The notes beneath the pieces are model-generated. The model was given only the letters and a program-made list of their open reading frames with translations. It searched no databases and was not told where the DNA came from. From an uncultured Balneolaceae bacterium (lineage in GTDB: Bacteria; Bacteroidota; Rhodothermia; Balneolales; Balneolaceae): a stretch of DNA of 23,175 nt. The stretch spans positions 1 to 23,175 of the forward strand of contig CALKWT010000169.1 in the NCBI GenBank assembly GCA_938003885.1, in the 5' to 3' direction. A program made the position numbers and the translations under genes. Positions 8,322 through 15,600 of this stretch are shown here, in pieces (within the stretch, counting starts at the first letter, position 1; every line of letters starts with the position of its first letter).

Positions 8322-9248
8322 CTAACGGGCCAACCGTTCATGACCATGTCGCCGTCTGTTTGAATCTTGATAATGTTCAAAGATAAACCGCTGATCTTCC
8401 AGCGAGATATTGAAAATCCTGCCCGCTGCCGGAATAGAGGTCAGCTCACCAAAGACCAGTCGTTCCGGAGTCTTCATGAAATCCACCCGAATAAAGTCCT
8501 GATCACCAGCCAGAGTTTCTGCCAGTTCGATCATTCGTTCAAGAAGTGGCGGCCTGGCCATACGATCTTTTGTAGGGTTACTCACCTGTACAGGCGCGTC
8601 ATTCCACTCTCTGTCGTAGAGGCGGAAGTGGTAATTCTGCCGTTGCTTCATGGCATGAATATTCCCGGATACTGCAATGATCTCTACTTTACCGTGGAAG
8701 ACCCATAATTTAAACTCCGTCATCCCCATCCCTGCACTGTCCAGATACTCCTCGATTATCAGTTTCGGCGGAATGAGCTTATAATAGAATTCATTATTTC
8801 TGTTTCCAAATTCGGTTAAAAAGGCGGCTGTTCCTTCCCTGAATTTATTGAAATTTTTATCGCTATTCAGATATACCCGTTCAGATGCATGGTTCGGTTT
8901 TATAATTGAGGGAGTGGGGATCCCATTGTACCAGGCTTCCGTGATATCTGATTCCGAGGAGATCACATCGTAGAGTTTTGTCAGATACTCTTTACCAATT
9001 TTTTTCTCCACATATTCTCTCGATCTGAGCTTGTCTGCGGTTCTGGCAAGTTGATGAGGATCGAAATAAAATTTCTTTTGACAAATGTATTCAGACCAGA
9101 TCCGTGGATTTTTGAAGTTTGGATAATAATTCATCCGGGAAAAGTGGATGATTTTCTCAAGAAAGATGTTGACAGGGGTTACTCTTGTTCTGCCTCTGTT
9201 ATAAATTAACAGAGTTTTGAGGGCGGCTCTGTAGAGTAGCTCGTTCAT
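8322..9248 (-). CDS. TupA-like ATP-grasp family protein
   Basis: The 308-residue product matches the TupA-like ATP-grasp family found in surface polysaccharide loci. An N-terminal helical part includes FKNPRIWSEYICQKKF (45-60). The ATP-grasp core follows: IIKPNH (115-120, nucleotide-binding lysine), LIIEEYLD (163-170), FKLWVFHGKV (179-188), DFIRVDF (251-257) and FGELTSIPAAG (266-276) with the metal-ligand glutamate. The family is named after Bacillus TupA, implicated in teichuronopeptide synthesis, in which polyglutamate is joined to polyglucuronate. ATP-grasp enzymes usually couple a carboxylate to an amine through an acyl-phosphate, so peptide or amino-acid decoration of a polysaccharide is a reasonable guess. 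It starts at the ATG at 9248, faces away from the plus-strand pair across a 226-base gap, and precedes the glycosyltransferases. Confidence 0.8.
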   Translation of the reverse strand: MNELLYRAALKTLLIYNRGRTRVTPVNIFLEKIIHFSRMNYYPNFKNPRIWSEYICQKKFYFDPHQLARTADKLRSREYVEKKIGKEYLTKLYDVISSESDITEAWYNGIPTPSIIKPNHASERVYLNSDKNFNKFREGTAAFLTEFGNRNNEFYYKLIPPKLIIEEYLDSAGMGMTEFKLWVFHGKVEIIAVSGNIHAMKQRQNYHFRLYDREWNDAPVQVSNPTKDRMARPPLLERMIELAETLAGDQDFIRVDFMKTPERLVFGELTSIPAAGRIFNISLEDQRFIFEHYQDSNRRRHGHERLAR

Positions 9249-9474
9249 TTACTGTAGTTATTTCACCGGACTGACCTCATAGGATCACTCCCTTCTTGCA
9301 TTCGGAAGTACACGACATGAGTATACTCCTTTTCTGAGGCATTTATCAACATCGGTTATCTAAATTTACTATCATTCGCTTCATCAGAATTGGATAAGGT
9401 ATGAATCATCCCCCACTACCAGAGGGTTTACCTAACAATTAAAAGTTTACTCCTGCGCCTGAAGGCAATGCTTT

Positions 9475-10143
9475 ATGAAAAAAATCTTAAAAAAGATCTA
9501 TCGAAAAACTCAATCTTTGTTCAAACGTATCCGGATATTTTTTAAAGATATCGGCAATAAACTGAAATACGGTCCGGCGGCGCCCGTGTATATGGAATTG
9601 ATCTGGGTAGATCCGGGCGAAATTACAACCGCACTGGGGAAAAGTGAAGTTTTGGAAGCCACCGGAATGCACAGAAACCTAGCTAGCGGAGTGGTTGTTG
9701 ACTGGAAGAGTGTTGCTGAACCCTATCCACTTGAAGATGAGTTCCGCATCCGGTACTGTCATATGCACTGGGTCGAAGGTAAATCATGGGAAGAGCTTGG
9801 AGTTTTTCAGCATATGCAGCAAACCCGAAAGTATGGAAACTGGCCTCTTTCAAAAATTAAAGCGAGATTTGAGATGCTGGACAGAGCGTACCAGGAGACA
9901 AAAAAATTAGGCCGGTTGAAAACCAGAAAAGAGATGGACCCTGGAAATTTCAGAGAAAAAGATGGCATCCTGGTTCATATCGATGATCGGGGAAAGCCGG
10001 TATTCGGCGGGAATGGATTTCACAGACTTTCAATTTCGAAAGCACTGCAATTAGAGAAAATACCTGCCTGTGTCGGCATGGTTGACAAAGGGGCTATTGA
10101 GCATCTGAAAAAATATCGTCAGAAACCGAATAGTTTCAATTAG
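9475..10143 (+). CDS. Uncharacterised protein with a ParB/sulfiredoxin-like C-terminal motif
   Basis: I do not recognise this 222-residue protein as a named family. The first 33 residues are strongly basic and amphipathic (MKKILKKIYRKTQSLFKRIR), which suggests membrane-surface or nucleic-acid contact; it is not a standard signal peptide. Near the C terminus there is VHIDDRGKPVFGGNGFHR (about 157-174), then SISKAL and IPACVGMVDK (186-195). This G-x-H-R, helix, I-P-x-x-V arrangement is the hallmark of the ParB/sulfiredoxin fold, which binds nucleotides and in SbnI and SerK acts as a free-serine kinase. The order of strands before it is unclear. It begins at the ATG at 9475, with a GAAGG about 12 bases upstream, and precedes an asparagine-synthetase-like gene on the same strand. 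Its function is unknown; a link to polysaccharide decoration is inferred from position alone. Confidence 0.7.
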   Translation: MKKILKKIYRKTQSLFKRIRIFFKDIGNKLKYGPAAPVYMELIWVDPGEITTALGKSEVLEATGMHRNLASGVVVDWKSVAEPYPLEDEFRIRYCHMHWVEGKSWEELGVFQHMQQTRKYGNWPLSKIKARFEMLDRAYQETKKLGRLKTRKEMDPGNFREKDGILVHIDDRGKPVFGGNGFHRLSISKALQLEKIPACVGMVDKGAIEHLKKYRQKPNSFN

Positions 10144-10147
10144 GTAA

Positions 10148-10279
10148 ATGCAGAATAACCTTGTGTTTTATGTCAGATTATATATTACATTATATAGCTT
10201 TCTAGAGCAAGCTTCATATAGAGCCCGCATTCTTAACATTCAATTAGTTAGTAGTTTAACAGGGAAGTCAGGGGTATAA
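10148..10279 (+). other. Possible 43-codon ORF between the ParB-like and AsnB-like genes
   Basis: An ATG four bases after the upstream stop opens a 43-codon frame ending in TAA at 10277-10279. The product begins MQNNLVFYVRLYITLYSF and ends in GKSGV. The sequence is very AT-rich, with no Shine-Dalgarno signal and no recognisable leader or core pattern. It is listed only because the next gene belongs to a superfamily that includes peptide cyclases. It is probably chance. Confidence 0.12.
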
Positions 10280-10324
10280 GCTCTCGAATTACAGTCTAAA
10301 ACAATCTATAATAATACAAGTACT

Positions 10325-12145
10325 ATGAATATTTGGCTGGCCAGGCTTGGCGGAGATGAAAACCTTCCAATAGATAAATTTCAAACTTTGTTGCGAAAGG
10401 AATTCAGGTTTTCTGACAATCATAACCTCAACCTGTTTGAATATCGGGCAGAGGGAGTAGATTATATCTCGTTTGATCTCACCCCGCCGGGATCAGGCAA
10501 GCTGCATAATCACGTCAGCGATAGAAACGAGCTGACTTCTTACAGTGGCCTGCTGGTTGGCACCAAATCTGGTGAGACAGATTACCGGACAGCAGAATCG
10601 ATATCTGCGCTTTCCCGGAATCCTGTAAATTTCATTTCAAACATATATGGCAGCTTTGCAGTTGTAAAGGCATCCGAAGGGAAGTTTGAATGTTTCACTG
10701 ACAATTTTGGAAAGCATAATGTTTTCTATTATCACTCCCCCGATAAGAAGGTGTATGTCACAAACTATATAAAACTCCTGCAGTTAATAAAAGAGTCAGA
10801 AATTAACACTTACGCGTTTCTGGACTGGCTCGCATTCGAAAATATTTTCTCTAATGAAACTGAGGAAAAAGACGTCTATTTGCTCCCTCGTTATGGAAGG
10901 CTGGGCTGGGTTCAAGAAAAAAATGAGGTGCAGATAGATCAATACAAAGATGTTTCAGATGTGGTCTATAGCGATACTCCCGTTGACCAGTTACTTGATC
11001 AGGTTGTTTCAGATTTCACGTCCACTGCGCAATACCTCATCCATAATCACAACACCACAATCACACTCTCAGGCGGATATGATAGCAGGCTGATGCTGAG
11101 TATGTTTTGGAAGTTTGATAAAAGCTCGCTGGACAGCTATTCGTACAATGATAATTATTATGATGTTAAAATTGCCCGAAAGGTTGCGAAGGATTTCGGA
11201 CTGAAACATCACACCCTTTCATTTTCAACGGAGTTGCCATCCTTTGAAACTCTTCACCGTTTCCTCGCAGATTCGAGGTATCCTTTTTTCAAATACAGTG
11301 CTGTATTTGACTATATGGTTCATGAAAGTCTTCAAAAGCTCTATGACCGGGATCACCACAGAGTTCTGCTGAAAGGAATGGGGGGTAATTCCGACAGGAG
11401 AATTTTTGAACGAAACTATATGGATGAACTCGAAGGGGAAGAAGCTATCGGCAGACATATCGAAAATGCCCTGAAAGGACTGGATACCAACCTTTTTACA
11501 GAAGATGCCATTGAACATCTCAGAACGAGGCTTCAGAAACATTATACAGAAAGATATCGGGAGATTATTTCCGGCCGGGGAAAAGATCACAAATTAAAGT
11601 ACCACCTCTTTAAAGAGAGGTATGAATTTAATTTCCAAAGAGTGAGTGCAGGAAACGACTCCCATACTGTTGATAAGTTTTTACCTCTTATGATGGATTC
11701 GTTTCAAACTCTGATCTTTAACTGTGAAGAGAAAGCCCTGCACCGGAGCCATAAGAATAGTATCTATCACCGTCTGACAAATGCATTGACGAACGCCGAG
11801 GACAAACCCATTCATTTTTCCTCCGGTCTCCACTGGGAAGCTTCCAAATTATCGAGGGCAGCGTACCGGTTGCAGCATAAAGTTATTGAGCCCAGAATCA
11901 AGCGGCTGGTTAATTTCAGGGGCAAGAAAACTACGAAGATCAAAGAAGGATTTCAGGATCGGAATGTAGGTTTGGCAAAAGATATCATCGATAGCAGCCA
12001 GAACTGTTTCATATGGGAGTATGTTGATAAGGATTACATAAACACTCAGTTTTCAAAGTCAGAAAAACCGGATAACAAGAGTGTCAGATATACATTCAAA
12101 CATCTTCTTCCCATTTTGAAGCTATCATCTGAAGGAAGGATTTAG
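10325..12145 (+). CDS. Asparagine-synthetase-like ATP-dependent amide-forming protein lacking the glutaminase cysteine
   Basis: The 606-residue product has the two-part plan of the asparagine synthase superfamily. The N-terminal half resembles a class II glutaminase fold, with YSGLLVG (73-79), IYGSFAVV (107-114) and CFTDNFGKHNVFYY (123-136). It begins MNIW, so residue 2 is not the Cys nucleophile of true AsnB. The C-terminal half has the ATP-pyrophosphatase loop TITLSGGYDSR (245-255), then DNYYDVKIARKVAKDFGL and, later, KGMGGNSDR. Family members adenylate a carboxylate and form an amide. Those without the cysteine, such as beta-lactam synthetases and lasso cyclases, use another amine instead of glutamine-derived ammonia. 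Here it probably works with the preceding gene (181-base gap). Similar proteins occur in polysaccharide loci, so a sugar carboxylate is a plausible substrate, but this is inference. Confidence 0.8.
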   Translation: MNIWLARLGGDENLPIDKFQTLLRKEFRFSDNHNLNLFEYRAEGVDYISFDLTPPGSGKLHNHVSDRNELTSYSGLLVGTKSGETDYRTAESISALSRNPVNFISNIYGSFAVVKASEGKFECFTDNFGKHNVFYYHSPDKKVYVTNYIKLLQLIKESEINTYAFLDWLAFENIFSNETEEKDVYLLPRYGRLGWVQEKNEVQIDQYKDVSDVVYSDTPVDQLLDQVVSDFTSTAQYLIHNHNTTITLSGGYDSRLMLSMFWKFDKSSLDSYSYNDNYYDVKIARKVAKDFGLKHHTLSFSTELPSFETLHRFLADSRYPFFKYSAVFDYMVHESLQKLYDRDHHRVLLKGMGGNSDRRIFERNYMDELEGEEAIGRHIENALKGLDTNLFTEDAIEHLRTRLQKHYTERYREIISGRGKDHKLKYHLFKERYEFNFQRVSAGNDSHTVDKFLPLMMDSFQTLIFNCEEKALHRSHKNSIYHRLTNALTNAEDKPIHFSSGLHWEASKLSRAAYRLQHKVIEPRIKRLVNFRGKKTTKIKEGFQDRNVGLAKDIIDSSQNCFIWEYVDKDYINTQFSKSEKPDNKSVRYTFKHLLPILKLSSEGRI

Positions 12146-12201
12146 AAAAACAAGGGACGTCATCCAGGTTTGTGCTACTTACCCAAAAACAGCACGACAC
12201 C

Positions 12202-15200
12202 CTACTTGATGAGTACCATTTTCCTGCTCATGACTTCGCCATCGGCAGTCAGCCTGAAGAAATAAACTCCTGCTGCCAGGCCATTTCCGTCAAATGTAAA
12301 TTCATAATAGCCGGTATCATACCGCTCATCGACTACGGTTCGAACCGGTGCACCGATCGCATTGTACACCTGCAAGTTAATATGCATCGGATATGGGACG
12401 GTTACAGGCAGGGTCGTCTCAATCAAAAATGGATTCGGATAGTTGTTTCCAAGCTCCAATACACCGCTATCGGGTAAAAATTCAAAGGCAACATCTCCCA
12501 GTTCCGTCCCCGCTACTGATACATGAAAGACAACCGGCCCGGAGACCGTACTCGTTACGTTAAATATAGCCACCCCATTCTCATTGGTCCTCTCCTGAAC
12601 CGGATCAATCTGTGCAGTACCCTCCGGCTGTGTGAAATCGACCAACAGATCTTCCAGAAGGATGCCTTCTTCACTCTTCACGGTAATATAGACTGTGTTC
12701 GCTTGCTGGCCATTGGCGAGGACTCTCAGCTGTTCAGTCTCCATAACAGACTGATCCCTGCTAATAGCCAGAGTTGTCACCTCAGCCACCTCAGAGCTGC
12801 CGCTCGTACGAGGGCCTGCAACAGAACGCACTCTGTAGAAATAGCGGGTATCCGGTTCCAGATCCGTAAAGGTATAGTGTGTGGCGGAACCGGCATCTGT
12901 ATTTTCATAACCTGAAACAAGCGATTCAAAATTAGCATCCCTCGCCAGGTCCACACGGTAACTTTCTGCGCCTTCAGCGGCATTCCAGTTCGCCCTGAAT
13001 TTGAGAGCATTTCTATCCGTAGCTTCTGATACTACCGGCGTATCAGGATAGGTAGTGGTAGCGATCGTTCCCGAATTTGCACCGATCAAACCGTCGCTCA
13101 CAGCCCTGACACGATACATATAGGTTACGCCAGGTGAGACCCCCTCTATTTCTGCTGAAGTTCGGTTGCCGGTATGATATGCACTGTACTCTGGAAGCAT
13201 CTCAGAGAAGGTGCTGTCTGTAGCAACATCCACCAGGTAATACTCAGCACCGTTAACCAATTCCCAATTGGCAGTGAAGGTGCGCGTCTCTACAGAGGAT
13301 GCAGAGAGTGCCACCGGTGCAACGGGAATAAACCTCACCTCACTGTTATCAGAAAGTAGGTTCCCCTCTGCAATAACTTTATACCTTACAATCTCGGGAC
13401 GTCCATTTGTCACCGTAAAACTGGCTACCCCCTCCTCATCGGTAACCTGGCTCCTGTCGGAAATGGTGGATGACCCGTTTAAAGCTTCGATCTCTACCCT
13501 TGCACCCGACAGGATATCTCCATCTTCATCCCGTGTGGTAACTGTCAAGGTAGTAGACTGTTCGCCATCAGCTTCTATCTCTTCCGGTTCTATGGCGATT
13601 ACGGAATGTTCCGGGTCCACCGTGACAAACCGTATCTCTGCCTCTTGATATAATCTGTTGCCTGTAGCCTCTGCATAGAAGTTCACAGCTTCCGATTGCC
13701 CGCTCCGCACTTTAAACCGGGCCACCCCATCAGAGTTTGTTACGATGGTGGAATTCTCAATATTGGGATGATCACTGTCTGAACGCAATCTTACAGGGGC
13801 GCCCTCCAACTCATCGCCATCCTCATCCCGTGCTATCACGGTAATGATCCCCTCGGCTGAATTGTTTGCAAGAACTTTTCTGCTTTCAGCTACAACTTCC
13901 GATTCCTCCGGGTCTACATCCACAAACCGGACAGAAACACCCTCCAGCTTCACGCCTAATCCTTCCGCAATAAATTCTGTGGTACCGTAGGAGCGACTGG
14001 TTACCAAAAATGTAGCTTTTCCATCTGAATCCGTTTTGGAGTTGGAGTTATCGATCTCCACATCGGTATGGCCCCTGCTGTTCAACTTGAAATCAACCCC
14101 TCCGATCGGATCTCCATCCTTGTCCCGGGCCGTGACGGTAACTGTGGCACGTGCACTTCCATTTGCCAGTACTTTCTTCCGGTTTACAGCAATCAAAGAG
14201 TTATTTTGATCTACGGTTGCAAATCCGACCGAAACCCGATCTTCGATCTCAATTCCCATTCCCGAAGCGCGAAACTCCACCTCGCCTGCCTTGTCGTGGC
14301 TTACGTCGAAGGTAGCCACTCCGCTACTGTTGGTGGTATTTCGGACATTCTGAATCGTGACGTTGCTGTTATCTGCACTGAGCCTCACCCGAACCCCTGA
14401 AATGGTATCTCCATCCCGGTCTTTGGCAGTTACACTGATTCTTGCCGTAGCCTTTCCGTCGGCGACCACCTTCTTCAGGTTGGAGCTGATGAGAGACTCT
14501 TCTGCATCTACTACAGAAATCTTGTATTGATATACTATTTTATCCCGGTTGTCATCGTTATCAGCAATGTAGAATCGGGTAAGATCTTCACTGAAAACCA
14601 TACCGTATGGAGCGCCTGATTGTTTGCCCAGATCAAAGGTCCCAATCAATTTTGCAGATCCCAGATCGAAATTTTTAGAGAGATAAAATTCATGAAGAGA
14701 GCCGTATTCCGGATCCATAAGAAACATACGGTCTCCCGAATTGGAGAGCTGAATTCCCCGGATCTCCTGATCATGCGGAATAGCGGATGGAAACGCCATC
14801 GATTTATTGCTCCTTGTAGCGCTATCTACATCCCACGCATTGGAAAGAGTAAAGTGATGGACCATAGCAGCACCCCGATCATCAATAAAGAGGTTCTTGC
14901 CATCTGAAGAGAAATCAAAGTCATGCCCGCGGACCACTCCATCTTCTCCTTTAAACACCCGGTGCTTATTCACACTGGCAGATTCAATATCCCATGGGGT
15001 TTCCAGATCGAACTCCCATATTTCAATCCGGTTAAATATCCACATCTTTTTACCGTCGCTTTTTCTGATAAAGATGCCATGGGCTGCAAAGGTCTCCTTT
15101 GCTTGTTCTCCCCCGTCCAGATCGTCTAGTTTAAAATCTCCGGAAAATCGGGCGCTTCCTATGTCCCAGGGCCTCCGCAGATCGTACTGTGAAACCAGTC

Positions 15201-15525
15201 TGTTTGTCCGGGTTACCACATAGAGCCGGGTTCCGTCGGGGTGAAACTCCAGGCCCCTTGTATTGGCGTCACTGCCACCAATATCCGCCAATTCAACACT
15301 ATTCCTGGTATATTTGGCGAAATCGAGAAGACGAGAGCTGCCAATATCAACATTCTGCTCTATTAGAGGGACGTCAGTGACCAGCAGCCCTGTCTCGGAG
15401 AGGTGCTGCCGGACGACTCTCGCACGCTCAATCTCTTCCTGTGTTATATCCTGCGCTGCAAGAGAAGAGGCTGCCGCTCCTGCAAGAGTTAGCAGGAGAA
15501 GCATGATCGATATAATTTTCTTCAC
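12202..15525 (-). CDS. Large T9SS-exported surface protein: beta-propeller, Big_1 repeats, FnIII, sorting domain
   Basis: The open frame reaches a TTG at 15576, but the GTG at 15525 gives a clean signal peptide (VKKIISIMLLLLTLAGAAASSLAAQ), so I prefer it. Numbering below is from the TTG. Residues about 80-352 look like a beta-propeller with four related blade motifs: PWDIGSAR (136), PWDIESAS (194), AWDVDSAT (247) and NFDLGSAK (302). Four invasin/intimin-like Big_1 Ig repeats of about 98 residues follow (359-753), each with ADG or ANG, a strand, DGD and a TNSDGVA-type turn. Two FnIII domains (about 755-937), a fifth Big_1-like domain (943-1035) and a T9SS sorting domain (1038-1124, LGNNYPNPF) complete it. 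It should be exported through T9SS and held on the surface or released. It may be an adhesin or glycan binder; no catalytic site is evident. It lies about 75 bases downstream of the phosphoesterase. Confidence 0.88.
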   Translation of the reverse strand: MKKIISIMLLLLTLAGAAASSLAAQDITQEEIERARVVRQHLSETGLLVTDVPLIEQNVDIGSSRLLDFAKYTRNSVELADIGGSDANTRGLEFHPDGTRLYVVTRTNRLVSQYDLRRPWDIGSARFSGDFKLDDLDGGEQAKETFAAHGIFIRKSDGKKMWIFNRIEIWEFDLETPWDIESASVNKHRVFKGEDGVVRGHDFDFSSDGKNLFIDDRGAAMVHHFTLSNAWDVDSATRSNKSMAFPSAIPHDQEIRGIQLSNSGDRMFLMDPEYGSLHEFYLSKNFDLGSAKLIGTFDLGKQSGAPYGMVFSEDLTRFYIADNDDNRDKIVYQYKISVVDAEESLISSNLKKVVADGKATARISVTAKDRDGDTISGVRVRLSADNSNVTIQNVRNTTNSSGVATFDVSHDKAGEVEFRASGMGIEIEDRVSVGFATVDQNNSLIAVNRKKVLANGSARATVTVTARDKDGDPIGGVDFKLNSRGHTDVEIDNSNSKTDSDGKATFLVTSRSYGTTEFIAEGLGVKLEGVSVRFVDVDPEESEVVAESRKVLANNSAEGIITVIARDEDGDELEGAPVRLRSDSDHPNIENSTIVTNSDGVARFKVRSGQSEAVNFYAEATGNRLYQEAEIRFVTVDPEHSVIAIEPEEIEADGEQSTTLTVTTRDEDGDILSGARVEIEALNGSSTISDRSQVTDEEGVASFTVTNGRPEIVRYKVIAEGNLLSDNSEVRFIPVAPVALSASSVETRTFTANWELVNGAEYYLVDVATDSTFSEMLPEYSAYHTGNRTSAEIEGVSPGVTYMYRVRAVSDGLIGANSGTIATTTYPDTPVVSEATDRNALKFRANWNAAEGAESYRVDLARDANFESLVSGYENTDAGSATHYTFTDLEPDTRYFYRVRSVAGPRTSGSSEVAEVTTLAISRDQSVMETEQLRVLANGQQANTVYITVKSEEGILLEDLLVDFTQPEGTAQIDPVQERTNENGVAIFNVTSTVSGPVVFHVSVAGTELGDVAFEFLPDSGVLELGNNYPNPFLIETTLPVTVPYPMHINLQVYNAIGAPVRTVVDERYDTGYYEFTFDGNGLAAGVYFFRLTADGEVMSRKMVLIK
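13318..14502 (-). repeat. Four tandem Big_1 (bacterial Ig-like) coding repeats
   Basis: Within the large surface protein, four units of about 98 codons each repeat the same plan. The opening strand ends in KKVVADGKATA, KKVLANGSARA, RKVLANNSAEG or EEIEADGEQST. An acidic turn follows (DRDGD, DKDGD, DEDGD, DEDGD), and the second half starts with TNSSGVATF, TDSDGKATF, TNSDGVARF or TDEEGVASF. The units are clearly homologous but divergent, so the duplications are old and not a recent slippage array. Each should fold as one Ig domain, together forming a stalk. Confidence 0.8.
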
Positions 15526-15600
15526 AACGTTTGCCCCGGTATTGCCGTATTGGAATTGCAGATTCCCGATATTCAAAGCTTGTAGGTTAGAAGTGCCCGG

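Noticed and set aside
10148..10279. 43-codon ORF as a lasso or other modified-peptide precursor for the AsnB-like protein
   Set aside because: There is no recognisable leader motif or core, no leader peptidase or PqqD-like gene nearby, and the sequence is low-complexity AT-rich spacer.
12146..12201. Bidirectional terminator between the convergent genes
   Set aside because: Only a five-base stem (GTGCT/AGCAC) with a long loop and no adjacent T-run is visible, which is too weak to call.
13318..14502. Repeat array as a CRISPR or satellite
   Set aside because: The periodicity is about 295 bases, lies in frame within one protein and corresponds to Ig domains; there are no short identical repeats with spacers.
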